A stretch of 64,000 nt of DNA from Corynebacterium sp. (GTDB lineage Bacteria; Actinomycetota; Actinomycetes; Mycobacteriales; Mycobacteriaceae). Shown here piece by piece: positions 40,112 to 48,945 of this stretch. Location: NCBI GenBank assembly GCA_030527885.1, contig JAUMZY010000006.1, positions 1-64,000 on the forward strand, in the 5' to 3' direction. Under the pieces are notes generated by a model. That model searched no databases and was not told the origin of the DNA. It worked only from the letters and a program-made list of their open reading frames with translations. Position 1 is the first letter of the stretch. Each line of letters starts with the position of its first letter. The position numbers were made by a program, and so were the translations under genes.

Positions 40112-41569
40112 TCAAAGGCTATTGTCATGGGTAAATAACCAACCAGTGATCACCGCCTGCATGGGAGTGCCATTATCATCCCACGTGACAGTCTCCAAAG
40201 ATTCCAGCGCAGTACCATTGGCCATAGCAAAATACAATAGTCCAACCACACTGGCTAAACCCTGGGTTGCGGGATAATCTTGCAAAACATCACCAATGGT
40301 CGCCTGCCCCCGATCAGCAACACTCCCAGTGATATGACCCCGCAACTCCTCAAAATCAATCTCACTAGCCCGCACAGACTCAAACAGCGCATCCGTATCA
40401 ATATGCGCCTCAGCCAACGGCGCCGGCAACGTCTCCACCATCTCCTGGCCCAGATTCTTCATCTCCAGGGAATTAATCGAATGAATATTCATACCAATCT
40501 GCGTCAACGGTGTCTGCAACTGCACCAACGGGCCCAAATGCTGATGCTCAATAGCCCGACCAGCCAACGCCTGGGTTTCCCGCAGCAACTCCAACATGCG
40601 GCGATTCTCCGTAAAATCCTGAGTCCGCACATAATCCCGCAACGACCGTGACAACTCCGTCATCAGCATATTCACCTGATAACCCTCAGACTCCAACTCC
40701 TGGAATAACTGACGCAACTGCTCCGTAAGCTCCGGATTGAGATACCGCGCATTATCCCGCTTGAGAATACTCGTCACCCAATCATCAATCGGCGTCGACT
40801 TCTTATGCTCCAACAACGCCCCATAAAAATCCCGGAACCGCCGGCCCGCATCCGACTCGGCAATCACATCAACACCCCGGAAAATATCATCAAGCACCTG
40901 GCCGCGACTATCCTCCGGCTCCAACAACTGCCGCCGCAAACTTCTATTTATGTCCTCCAACTCAGTACGCACCTGGGCAAAATCCGCCGGCATGGTCCCC
41001 GCCAACTCCAAAACGTCGATGATACGTTCGGATATCTGGGTGGCAGACAATACCTCAAAATACCCCCGCTCCGTATCAGCTATAAGCTGCTCCAACGCTT
41101 CCTTCTGCTCCTCCAAATGCGCCAACCTGGTATTAATATCCGGATCTGACTCCCGCGACAAATTCTCCAACGACTCTGCTATAGAATTAATCCGCGCCGC
41201 CGAAATCGCCGAATGGGGGTGCTGCCACCGCTCAATGGCATCCAACGCATTCAACGTCGTCACACTAGGTTCTATAGTTTCGCCAGTCAGTGCGGTTCCT
41301 GGCCGCCGCAATAACCATCCAACCTTCACCCAATCTGTGATGTAAGTTTGGGGATCATGGGGCAAATCAAAGCCTTCAGCCCGGAGCATTTTCAGGTCAG
41401 CATCAAGCAGATCATAAATCTCCGTCGCCAACCGCGCCTTCGTACTTGGCGGAAAATGCTCAGCGACAAACCCCAGTACAACAGGCATAAGAGGACTACG
41501 CAGCAGCCCCAAAATTGCTGATTTTTCTTCCAACCGTCGATTGCTGATAGCACGCGCAACAATGCTCAT
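40112..41569 (-). CDS. mksF: MksF / JetA kleisin-like subunit (DUF3375)
   Basis: 485-residue subunit matching DUF3375, the kleisin-like component (JetA/MksF) that bridges MksB heads. The start SAILGLLRSPLMPVVLGF resembles the N-terminal winged helix of the family; a coiled-coil middle follows. It is the first gene of the operon, 59 bases upstream of mksE. Upstream on the right is tex, divergently transcribed; no nuclease gene lies between. Confidence 0.88.
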   Translation of the reverse strand: MSIVARAISNRRLEEKSAILGLLRSPLMPVVLGFVAEHFPPSTKARLATEIYDLLDADLKMLRAEGFDLPHDPQTYITDWVKVGWLLRRPGTALTGETIEPSVTTLNALDAIERWQHPHSAISAARINSIAESLENLSRESDPDINTRLAHLEEQKEALEQLIADTERGYFEVLSATQISERIIDVLELAGTMPADFAQVRTELEDINRSLRRQLLEPEDSRGQVLDDIFRGVDVIAESDAGRRFRDFYGALLEHKKSTPIDDWVTSILKRDNARYLNPELTEQLRQLFQELESEGYQVNMLMTELSRSLRDYVRTQDFTENRRMLELLRETQALAGRAIEHQHLGPLVQLQTPLTQIGMNIHSINSLEMKNLGQEMVETLPAPLAEAHIDTDALFESVRASEIDFEELRGHITGSVADRGQATIGDVLQDYPATQGLASVVGLLYFAMANGTALESLETVTWDDNGTPMQAVITGWLFTHDNSL

Positions 41570-41699
41570 GGTTTACATAGTGCCATGACCAAGGGGATTT
41601 TTGTCTTAAAATCCCCCCAATTGAATGTGAAAGCACCCGCATGAACAACTGTGATTCAGCACCAATGACAACCCCACCGCACACCCGCACACCCGCGGG

Positions 41700-41734
41700 C
41701 ATCGACAAGCTCACATGCGAGCAACTTTTCGACG
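41700..41734. repeat. Inverted pair of dispersed-word variants between mksF and tex
   Basis: CATCGACAAGC (41700-41710) and ACTTTTCGACG (41724-41734) are one- and two-base variants of the dispersed word in opposite orientation, 13 bases apart. They can form an imperfect hairpin in the 208-base divergent gap that must hold the mksF and tex promoters. Confidence 0.5.
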
Positions 41735-41777
41735 CCGCACCCACCCCAGCCCACAACCATCCACTAAACTTTGAGCA

Positions 41778-44108
41778 ATGACTTCAGTGAGTATCGCGCA
41801 CCACATTGCCGCCGAATTACACGTACCCGAAACCAGCATCACCGCAGCCCTTAGCCTCCTTGGTGACGGAAACACCGTCCCCTTCATCGCCCGCTACCGC
41901 AAAGAAGCCACCGGCGGCCTCGACGACACCCAACTCCGCACCATCGAAGAACTCGCCACCTACCTCACCGAACTTGGCGACAGAAAACAAAGCATCCTCG
42001 CCGCCATCGAAGAACAAGGCAAACTCACTGACACCCTCCGCACCCAAATCCTCGAATGCGACACCAAAGCCCGCCTCGAAGATCTCTACCTCCCCTACAA
42101 AAAACGCCGCAAAACCAAAGCCGACACCGCCCGCGAAGCCGGGCTCGAACCCCTACTCGAACAACTCATCGACAACCCCACCGCCGACCCCACCCAACTC
42201 GCAACCCCCTACACATGTGACGGCTTCGACGACCCCAAAAAAGCCCTCGACGGAGCCCGCGCCATCCTCATCGACCGCTTCGCCCTCGACGCCGACCTCG
42301 TCGGCGAACTCCGCGAAACCATGTACACAACCGGCACCATGGAAAGCCAGGTCATAGAAGGCAAAGAACAAGAAGGAGCCAAATTCGCCGACTACTTCAA
42401 CTTCGCCGAACCCTTCACCAGTCTGCCCTCCCACCGCATCCTCGCACTTCTTCGCGGCGAAAACGAAGGCATCCTCCACCTCAACCTCAACCCCGGCGAC
42501 GAACAAACTTACTGCGGCATGATCGCCAGCCAATTCCACCTCGACACCACCTCCACATGGCTAGCCGACGCCATCCGCTGGGGCTGGAAAACCAAACTCT
42601 ACATCTCCTCCGGACTCGACGTCCGCATGCGACTCAAAGAAACCGCAGAAGAAGGCGCCCTCGACGTCTTCGCCCGCAACCTCCGCGACGTCCTCCTCGC
42701 CGCCCCCGCCGGCCAACGCGCCACCCTCGGCCTCGACCCCGGCTACCGCAACGGCGTGAAATGCGCCGCCGTCGACGGCACCGGCAAAGTACTCACCACC
42801 GTCATCGTCTACCCCCACCAACCCCAAAACCAATGGTCTAAAGCGGTTCAAACCCTCGCACACGTCTGCGCAACCCACAGCGTCGACCTCATCGCCATCG
42901 GCAACGGCACCGCCAGCCGCGAAACCGAAAAACTAGCAGGTGAAGTAGCCAACCTCATCGCCAAAGCCGGCGGCACCCGACCCACCCCCGTCGTTGTCAG
43001 CGAATCCGGTGCCTCTGTCTACTCCGCCTCCGAAATCGCCGCCGCAGAATTCCCCGACATGGATGTTTCACTCCGCGGTGCCGTCTCCATCGCCCGCCGC
43101 CTCCAAGACCCCCTTGCCGAACTCGTCAAAATCGACCCCAAAGCCATCGGCGTCGGCCAATACCAACACGACGTCAACCAAACCGCCCTCGCCAAAACCC
43201 TCGACGCCGTCGTAGAAGACGCCGTCAACGCCGTCGGCGTCGACCTCAACACCGCCTCCGTTCCACTCCTCGCACGAGTCGCCGGCGTCAACACCACCAT
43301 CGCCGAAAACATCGTCACCTACCGCGACGAACACGGCGTCTTCGCCTCCCGCGCCGGCCTGAAGAAAGTACCCCGCCTAGGGCCCAAAGCATTCGAACAA
43401 TGCGCCGGCTTCCTCCGCATCACCGGCGGCAGCGACCCCCTCGACGCCTCCGCAGTCCACCCCGAGGCCTACCCAGTGGTGCGGCGCATCGCCGACGCCA
43501 CCGGCCTAGGTGTTAAAGACCTGATCGGCAACACCGCCGTACTCACCAAACTCAAACCCGCCGACTTCGCCGACGACACCTTCGGCATTCCCACCGTCAC
43601 CGACATCCTCGCCGAACTCGACAAACCCGGACGCGACCCCCGCCCCGAATTCAAAACCGCCACCTTCAAAGAAGGCGTAGAAAAAATCTCCGACCTCACC
43701 CCCGGCATGATCCTCGAAGGCACCGTCACCAACGTGGCAGCCTTCGGCGCATTCGTCGACGTCGGAGTACACCAAGACGGCCTCGTCCACGTCTCCGCCC
43801 TCGCACACAAATACGTATCCAACCCCCACGACATCGTACGCTCCGGGCAAGTGGTGAAAGTCAAAGTCATGGAAGTCGACGTAGCCCGCAACCGCATCGG
43901 GCTGTCCATGCGGCTTGACGACGAACCAGGGAAAGATTCCGCGGGACGGAAGTCGTCTGCGGGACAGACGGGTTCAGACCTGCGGAAGCGGGGGAGTAGC
44001 GGACAGCGCCGGGGACGTGGTGAACAACGCGGCGACCGGCGGGGCCGCGACACCGCACCACAAGGCTCCATGGCCGAAGCCTTGAAGAAAGCCGGCTTCG
44101 GGCGGTAA
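41778..44108 (+). CDS. tex: RNA-binding transcriptional accessory protein Tex
   Basis: 776-residue Tex protein, a cytosolic nucleic acid-binding factor related to eukaryotic Spt6. It has the Tex N-terminal helical region ([19 protein letters not shown]), a YqgF/RNase H-like fold ([14 protein letters not shown]), two HhH motifs ([20 protein letters not shown]), and an S1 RNA-binding domain ([20 protein letters not shown]) before a basic tail. It is commonly linked to transcription or stress survival. It is divergent from the MksBEF operon. Confidence 0.95.
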   Translation: MTSVSIAHHIAAELHVPETSITAALSLLGDGNTVPFIARYRKEATGGLDDTQLRTIEELATYLTELGDRKQSILAAIEEQGKLTDTLRTQILECDTKARLEDLYLPYKKRRKTKADTAREAGLEPLLEQLIDNPTADPTQLATPYTCDGFDDPKKALDGARAILIDRFALDADLVGELRETMYTTGTMESQVIEGKEQEGAKFADYFNFAEPFTSLPSHRILALLRGENEGILHLNLNPGDEQTYCGMIASQFHLDTTSTWLADAIRWGWKTKLYISSGLDVRMRLKETAEEGALDVFARNLRDVLLAAPAGQRATLGLDPGYRNGVKCAAVDGTGKVLTTVIVYPHQPQNQWSKAVQTLAHVCATHSVDLIAIGNGTASRETEKLAGEVANLIAKAGGTRPTPVVVSESGASVYSASEIAAAEFPDMDVSLRGAVSIARRLQDPLAELVKIDPKAIGVGQYQHDVNQTALAKTLDAVVEDAVNAVGVDLNTASVPLLARVAGVNTTIAENIVTYRDEHGVFASRAGLKKVPRLGPKAFEQCAGFLRITGGSDPLDASAVHPEAYPVVRRIADATGLGVKDLIGNTAVLTKLKPADFADDTFGIPTVTDILAELDKPGRDPRPEFKTATFKEGVEKISDLTPGMILEGTVTNVAAFGAFVDVGVHQDGLVHVSALAHKYVSNPHDIVRSGQVVKVKVMEVDVARNRIGLSMRLDDEPGKDSAGRKSSAGQTGSDLRKRGSSGQRRGRGEQRGDRRGRDTAPQGSMAEALKKAGFGR

Positions 44109-44201
44109 CTTCCGGGTCTGTGCCCGTGGGCCTGTGCGGGGCCGCCAGTGTGACCCACCTCCTCTTAATACTTTTGGTGGAGAAGACTATACTTCCTAAG
44201 T

Positions 44202-45014
44202 GTGAGTTCTCGCCGCGGTTCCCATAACATCGTTAAGAATGGTTGGGTCACTGACCAGCACGGATCATGGGCAATGGGCTTCATGCCCTTGCTCATCGGC
44301 TTATGGTTCGCACCCCAATTCACCTGGCTGCACCTCATGCTCTTCGGCGCCTGGACAAGCGGATTCTTTTTCTTCGCTGTGGCAGAAAAATGGTTGAAAT
44401 ACCGCTTCAAACCCAGGTACCAGCCAGCACTCATCACCTATGGCAGCATCTCTGCAGTCTTCTGCATCATCCTGCTCATCGGCGCTCCACACCTACTGTG
44501 GTGGGGGCTGCTCTACGCACCGCTGATACTCATCTCGTTCTATCTCTCCTGGGCGAAAAAAGAACGCTCCCTTCTTGCCCGCCTCGATGCCATCGCCGCC
44601 GCCTGCCTCGTGCTGCCTGTTGCCCTCAGCGTTTCTGTACCCCAACCCTGGTTCAGTCCCGGTGCCATTTCCCTGCACGGTTGGTACTTATGCGCCCTGT
44701 TGGCAACGTACTTTTCCAGCACTGTGCCGTTTGTTAAAACCGTCATTCGGGAGCGGAAATCCACCGGCTGGTTCATCGGTTCCATCGCCACCCATGTTGT
44801 GATCATCGTGGTCATGGCGGTGCTGGCCGCACGGGGATACCTCTATTGGTTGCATGTGGCGGTGTGGGTTGTGCTGCTGGTGCGGGCGATTGCCATGCCG
44901 GTGTGGGCGAAGAAGCGCGGTGTGCCGTGGAAACCCCGGAACATTGGGGTGCCGGAAATTGGTTATAGCATTTTGGTGTTTGTGACCTTGCCGTATGGGA
45001 TTAGTGTTCCCTGA
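44202..45014 (+). CDS. YwiC-like membrane protein
   Basis: 270-residue membrane protein of the YwiC-like family, with about eight hydrophobic spans and the typical start WVTDQHGSWAMGFMPLL. The function of the family is unknown. GTG 44202 is the first codon; a TATACT element lies just before it, with no ribosome binding site, so the message is probably leaderless. Confidence 0.85.
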   Translation: MSSRRGSHNIVKNGWVTDQHGSWAMGFMPLLIGLWFAPQFTWLHLMLFGAWTSGFFFFAVAEKWLKYRFKPRYQPALITYGSISAVFCIILLIGAPHLLWWGLLYAPLILISFYLSWAKKERSLLARLDAIAAACLVLPVALSVSVPQPWFSPGAISLHGWYLCALLATYFSSTVPFVKTVIRERKSTGWFIGSIATHVVIIVVMAVLAARGYLYWLHVAVWVVLLVRAIAMPVWAKKRGVPWKPRNIGVPEIGYSILVFVTLPYGISVP

Positions 45015-45031
45015 TGGTGGCGCCGGTGGGG

Positions 45032-45042
45032 CGTCGAAAAGC
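45032..45042 (-). repeat. Dispersed 11-base word, intergenic copy 3
   Basis: Exact copy (CGTCGAAAAGC on the plus strand, preceded by G), 18 bases after the YwiC-like stop and just before the rplS promoter. Confidence 0.7.
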
Positions 45043-45047
45043 GTAGC

Positions 45048-45077
45048 TTGAATGTGCACTGGAACCTGTGTCATAAT
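45048..45077 (+). promoter_or_regulatory. Probable promoter of rplS
   Basis: TTGAAT (45048-45053) and CATAAT (45072-45077) are 18 bases apart; the transcript would carry a leader of about 120 bases. Confidence 0.5.
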
Positions 45078-45204
45078 TGGCCAGTTGTCTGGTTTTGCCA
45101 GCCTTCATGCATATGTCCTGGATACGAATCGGTTGAGCCTCCTTAATTTGTGCGGCATGGCCGCCAGGTTCCTCTGTCCAATATAAAGAAAAGGGATTTC
45201 TTTA

Positions 45205-45546
45205 ATGAACATTCTTGATAAAGTCGATGCAGCTTTCTTGCGGGACGACATTCCACATTTCCAACCCGGTGATACCCTCAACGTGCACGTAAAGGTTATC
45301 GAAGGCTCCAAGTCCCGTGTTCAGGTTTTCAAGGGCGTTGTGATTCGTCGTCAAGGCGGCGGCATCCGGGAAACCTTCACCGTCCGCAAGATTTCCTTCG
45401 GCATTGGTGTGGAACGTACCTTCCCGGTACACACCCCCAATATCGAAAAGATCGAAGTTGTATCCCGCGGTAAGGTCCGTCGGGCCAAGCTATACTACCT
45501 GCGCAACCTGCGCGGCAAGGCTGCCAAGATCAAGGAAAAGCGCTAA
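45205..45546 (+). CDS. rplS: 50S ribosomal protein L19
   Basis: 113-residue ribosomal protein L19 at the 30S-50S interface. The standard sequence is seen ([18 protein letters not shown] and [16 protein letters not shown]). AAAGGGAT lies ahead of ATG 45205. A terminator follows, separating it from the minus-strand gene and lepB. Confidence 0.97.
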   Translation: MNILDKVDAAFLRDDIPHFQPGDTLNVHVKVIEGSKSRVQVFKGVVIRRQGGGIRETFTVRKISFGIGVERTFPVHTPNIEKIEVVSRGKVRRAKLYYLRNLRGKAAKIKEKR

Positions 45547-45562
45547 GCTCTTTTTCCCGCAT

Positions 45563-45598
45563 AAACACCCTGACCAACATATGTGGCCAGGGTGTTTT
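45563..45598 (+). terminator. Rho-independent terminator after rplS
   Basis: AACACCCTG pairs with CAGGGTGTT, with an inner CC/GG pair, followed by TTTTGTT. It lies 16 bases after the stop. Confidence 0.8.
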
Positions 45599-45681
45599 GT
45601 TATTGCGTGGTTGGCGCCGGGGTTAGCGGGGTGCGTTGGGGCACCCCTAAGCTGCCTTGAGTGAGCCTTGGTTGGCCCAGG

Positions 45682-46164
45682 TTAGCCCAGCGACCAATAC
45701 AATTTAGTGATAAATGGGGCTTCCGGGTTCTCCGGGGTGGGGGAACTGATGTATTCCTCCCACGTCATCATTTCCGCCGCACCTTCGGAACGCGCATCAG
45801 GAAGCTTTTGTACCGCTTCAGAGAAATCCACCCATGCTTGGGCCAACGAGTCGTACGACTCGTTGTGCGTGGTGGTCACTGCGCTGCTGGGTGGGAAGTG
45901 GTGAATGGCCAAGCCGTGCTCGTTGGCGGCGGCTTGAACTTGGTCGAGCCGGTCGGCGTCGAACTCAAAGCCGGCGAACAAATCAAAGTTGGGGCCGGGG
46001 GAGAAGTAGTAGCAACAACACGTGCCGGGTGGGGTTTGTGCCTGCCCTAACGCCTGCGCAGTTTTGCTGTACGCATGTTCTAATGTCTGCTGAATTTCTG
46101 CTTGGGTTGCGGTGCCGCGCAACCCCACAACATAACGCTGTGGAACGTCGGTAATATCCAGCAT
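45682..46164 (-). CDS. GyrI-like/AraC effector-binding-domain protein
   Basis: About 160 residues resembling GyrI-like small-molecule-binding domains (start RYVVGLRGTATQAEIQQTL; CCYYFSPGPNFDLFAGFEF; late EEYISSPTPENPEAPFITKL). No DNA-binding part is present, so it is a stand-alone domain that may bind hydrophobic ligands. ATG 46164 has GAAAGG about 8 bases upstream; ATG 46179 is also possible. Two adjacent Cys residues near the middle could be reactive. Confidence 0.6.
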   Translation of the reverse strand: MLDITDVPQRYVVGLRGTATQAEIQQTLEHAYSKTAQALGQAQTPPGTCCCYYFSPGPNFDLFAGFEFDADRLDQVQAAANEHGLAIHHFPPSSAVTTTHNESYDSLAQAWVDFSEAVQKLPDARSEGAAEMMTWEEYISSPTPENPEAPFITKLYWSLG

Positions 46165-46366
46165 ACGGTGGCCTTTCATGGTGTGCGAAAAAGTGTGATT
46201 AGCTTTGAGCTTTTCCCATTTTAGCATACTCAAAACGGCCATGATGTGGCTGTGTGTTCTATTAGCGTTCGGTGATAATTGCTGCTGCGGAACATACACG
46301 CACAAGGGGAGTGAGGGGGTCGGACAAGTCGCAGCATAATGCGGAATACTGCTAAGCTCTGTCCTT

Positions 46367-47194
46367 GTGAATCAGCAGGATAGTTCCGACACCAACGAAG
46401 AAATCACTACCGCTACCGATGCTGCCGGTAAGGCTGATAAGGAAGCTGGTGAAACCAGTGATGATCAAGAGCGCAACACTGACACTAAAAAGAAACCCTC
46501 CCCGTGGTACATCGAAATTCCGGTGGTTGTGCTCATCACAATTATCTTTATGTCCTTGCTGCAAACCTTTGTGGGCCGGTTGTATCTCATTCCCAGCCAG
46601 TCCATGGAACCAACCCTGGTAGGATGTAGCGGCTGCGTTGGTGACCGCATCGTGGTGGAGAAAATTACCTATCTGTTCAGCGACCCCAAGCCCGGCGACG
46701 TGATCGTTTTTGAAGGCACCCCCTCCTGGAATGCTGGGTTCGTTTCGCACCGCTCCAACAACCCCATCATGCGGGGGGTGGAGAACGTCACTTCCTGGTT
46801 GGGTTTCACCGCCCCCGATGAGAACAATTTGGTGAAGCGCGTGATTGCCACCGGCGGCCAAACTGTCCAATGCCTCCAGGGGGATCCGGGTGTCATGGTG
46901 AACGGGAAGAAAGTGGATGATTCCTTCACGCGGCAGCCTCCGGAGCATCCGGTGAGCGACACCGCCAATAGCTCGCAGGCTTGCGGCGGTGCGTTCTTCG
47001 GCCCCATAACTGTGCCCGAAGGCCGGCTGTTCATGATGGGCGATAACCGCACCAATTCTGCTGACTCCCGGTATCATCTGGGCGACGAATACCAGGGCAC
47101 CATTCCGTTGGAAAACGTGAAAGGCAAAGTCCAGTGGATCATCCTGCCATTCAGCCGCATCGGTGCCGTTGATGACCCCAACATCCAAGGCTAA
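46367..47194 (+). CDS. lepB: Signal peptidase I
   Basis: 275-residue type I signal peptidase that cuts signal peptides of exported proteins. The N-terminus is acidic and low-complexity (1-45), then a single membrane span (49-70). The nucleophile Ser79 lies in PSQSMEPTL and the general base Lys157 in NNLVKRVIA; MGDNRTNSADSRY marks the conserved box near the end. GTG 46367 is the start. It is followed 29 bases later by rnhB, and an exact dispersed word starts on the base after its stop. The rplS-lepB-rnhB order is conserved in actinobacteria. Confidence 0.96.
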   Translation: MNQQDSSDTNEEITTATDAAGKADKEAGETSDDQERNTDTKKKPSPWYIEIPVVVLITIIFMSLLQTFVGRLYLIPSQSMEPTLVGCSGCVGDRIVVEKITYLFSDPKPGDVIVFEGTPSWNAGFVSHRSNNPIMRGVENVTSWLGFTAPDENNLVKRVIATGGQTVQCLQGDPGVMVNGKKVDDSFTRQPPEHPVSDTANSSQACGGAFFGPITVPEGRLFMMGDNRTNSADSRYHLGDEYQGTIPLENVKGKVQWIILPFSRIGAVDDPNIQG

Positions 47195-47205
47195 GCTTTT
47201 CGACG
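47195..47205 (+). repeat. Dispersed 11-base word, intergenic copy 4
   Basis: Exact GCTTTTCGACG followed by C, starting on the base after the lepB TAA and filling the gap to rnhB. Confidence 0.7.
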
Positions 47206-47223
47206 CCGCCACGGGCAGGAATA

Positions 47224-47949
47224 ATGCGCACACTCACCCAACAACGCACCTTTGAGGTGAACCTGCACCGAGCGGGCCTGGGGCCTGTTGCCGGGGTTGA
47301 TGAAGCCGGCCGTGGGGCCTGCGCCGGCCCCATCACCATTGCGGCATGTATTCTGCCACCCCAACCACTAGCGGACTTGGCGCCGCTGACTGATTCTAAA
47401 AAACTAAGCGCCACCCAGCGGGCCACACTCTTCCCACTCATTCAACAGCACACAGTGGCCTGGTCCATCCTGCACATTTGTGCCGAAGATATTGACAGGT
47501 ACGGGATTCAACACGCCAACGTGTCGGGCATGCGGCGGGCAGTTGCCCTGTTGGATACTCAACCCGGGTATGTTCTCACGGACGCGCTGCGCATACCGGG
47601 GTTTGCGTGTGGTTCGTTGCCCATCATTGGTGGGGATGCAGCAGCCCGGTGCATATCGGCGGCGTCAGTGTTGGCGAAGCACGCGCGTGACACGGAATTG
47701 CTGGCGTTGGATGAGCAGTACCCCCAGTATGAATTTGCCAAACATAAAGGATATGGCACGAAGGTGCACATGACTGCGGTGCGCCGTTACGGGGCAAGCC
47801 CGGTTCATCGTTATAGTTATGCAAATGTAGCCGCTGCACATTCTGAATGGTGTGCGGCGCAACAACCAAACCGACAACAAAAACAAGAGGTGAAACCTGC
47901 TGATACCGTGGTGAAAGACGCAGCAGGTGAGGAACAGTTTTTATTCTAA
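47224..47949 (+). CDS. rnhB: Ribonuclease HII
   Basis: 241-residue RNase HII, which removes ribonucleotides from DNA and RNA-DNA hybrids. The catalytic acidic residues are in AGVDEAGRGACAGP (Asp26, Glu27), with LTDALR and the later CISAASVLAKHARD region. The last 35 or so residues (QQPNRQQKQEVKPADT) are an additional polar tail. It is 29 bases downstream of lepB; DUF2469 follows after 22 bases. Confidence 0.95.
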   Translation: MRTLTQQRTFEVNLHRAGLGPVAGVDEAGRGACAGPITIAACILPPQPLADLAPLTDSKKLSATQRATLFPLIQQHTVAWSILHICAEDIDRYGIQHANVSGMRRAVALLDTQPGYVLTDALRIPGFACGSLPIIGGDAAARCISAASVLAKHARDTELLALDEQYPQYEFAKHKGYGTKVHMTAVRRYGASPVHRYSYANVAAAHSEWCAAQQPNRQQKQEVKPADTVVKDAAGEEQFLF

Positions 47950-47971
47950 AAACAAGGTGGGATGAACGTCA

Positions 47972-48277
47972 ATGAGTGCTGAGGAACTCGAAAACTACGA
48001 AGCAGAAGTAGAGTTGGCGCTTTACCGCGAGTACCGCGATGTTGTCAGCCAATTCTCCTATGTAGTCGAAACAGAACGGCGCTTCTATCTAGCAAACGCC
48101 GTGGAACTCATTCCCCACACCCAAGGCAGCGATGTGTACTACGAAGTTCGCATGTCCGACGCCTGGGTGTGGGACATGTACCGGTCGGTGCGCTTCGTGC
48201 GCTACGTGCGAGTGATCACCTACAAGGACGTCAACATTGAAGAGTTAGACAAACCCGAACTCGTCATTCCGGAGTAA
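47972..48277 (+). CDS. DUF2469 family protein
   Basis: 101-residue acidic protein of the DUF2469 family, found only in actinobacteria and almost always between rnhB and yraN (start MSAEELENYEAEVELALYRE). Its role is unknown. AAGGTGG lies ahead of ATG 47972. Confidence 0.9.
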   Translation: MSAEELENYEAEVELALYREYRDVVSQFSYVVETERRFYLANAVELIPHTQGSDVYYEVRMSDAWVWDMYRSVRFVRYVRVITYKDVNIEELDKPELVIPE

Positions 48278-48304
48278 CCACACAAACCAGGCTGCGAATC
48301 TGCT

Positions 48305-48313
48305 TGTGGATAA
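48305..48313 (-). promoter_or_regulatory. Consensus DnaA box
   Basis: TTATCCACA on the minus strand, a perfect 9-base DnaA box, inside the 13-base stretch GCTTGTGGATAAC. The same 13 bases recur at 53501-53513. A near match (TTTTCCACA) lies at 48417-48425. Confidence 0.4.
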
Positions 48314-48349
48314 CTTTGTGCCGGCCCCTACCGGGCGGCGATTCTGGAC

Positions 48350-48368
48350 TATAATAGATACCCGGTAT
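48350..48368 (+). promoter_or_regulatory. Promoter and palindrome upstream of yraN
   Basis: A perfect -10 element, TATAAT (48350-48355), is followed by the palindrome ATACC-C-GGTAT (48358-48368), which covers the likely transcription start. A weak AATA/TATT extension continues the symmetry. This suits a repressor operator for the yraN-comM-dprA run. Confidence 0.5.
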
Positions 48369-48479
48369 TATTCAATCCGCGCACAAAACCCCAGGTGAGA
48401 ACATGTGCTGAAAAAAGTTTTCCACAGGGGTGAAGTTTATGCGCGGTTTCCTCGACTCCGGTGAACATTCTGGGCATCG

Positions 48480-48525
48480 TTGGGATTAACCCCATCCCAA
48501 CTACCCCCGCGGCTGGTCGCGGGGG
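48480..48525 (+). promoter_or_regulatory. Two hairpins in the yraN leader
   Basis: TTGGGAT/ATCCCAA (48480-48500, 7-base loop) and CCCCCGCG/CGCGGGGG (48504-48525, loop GCTGGT) stand back to back, ending 18 bases before the yraN ATG. No T-run follows, so they could regulate translation or act in attenuation rather than simple termination. Confidence 0.5.
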
Positions 48526-48543
48526 AAAGAAAGCCCCGCAACC

Positions 48544-48945
48544 ATGCCGCAACTCCACACCACCCGCAGCCGCCGCGTTAACCAAGCCCGCTCCTTAGGC
48601 AACATCGGTGAAGAACTCACCGCCCACCACTATCGCAACGCCGGTTACCAACTTTTAGGCCGCAACGTTCACTACCGCGTGGGCGAGCTCGACCTCGTGG
48701 CCCAAGCCCTGGACGGCACAATCACATTCATTGAGGTAAAAACCCGCACCACCAGCAGATTTGGGGTGGCGGAGTCTGTTACGCCCACCAAATTCCGCCG
48801 CATTCGCCGGGCTGCTTGCTGTTGGCTGCAAACCCACCCGCAGTACCACGGGGATGTGCGTTTCGACGTCGTCACCGTATGCCTGGCTGCAGACGGTACG
48901 CCGCAAATCCACCAATACATTGGGGTGGATCATGGCGCTCGCTAA
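48544..48945 (+). CDS. YraN/UPF0102 endonuclease-like protein
   Basis: 133-residue UPF0102 protein with a restriction-endonuclease-like fold: LGNIGEELTAHHYRNAGY, then VGELDLVAQ, then ITFIEVKTRTTSRFG (catalytic E-x-K). Its cellular role is unsettled. The end overlaps the start of comM by 14 bases. It is the first gene of the run yraN-comM-dprA-xerC. Confidence 0.9.
   Translation: MPQLHTTRSRRVNQARSLGNIGEELTAHHYRNAGYQLLGRNVHYRVGELDLVAQALDGTITFIEVKTRTTSRFGVAESVTPTKFRRIRRAACCWLQTHPQYHGDVRFDVVTVCLAADGTPQIHQYIGVDHGAR

Noticed and set aside
41570..41777. JetD/MksG gene beside mksF
   Set aside because: The gap is only 208 bases and the neighbouring gene is clearly tex; no TOPRIM-like protein is present.
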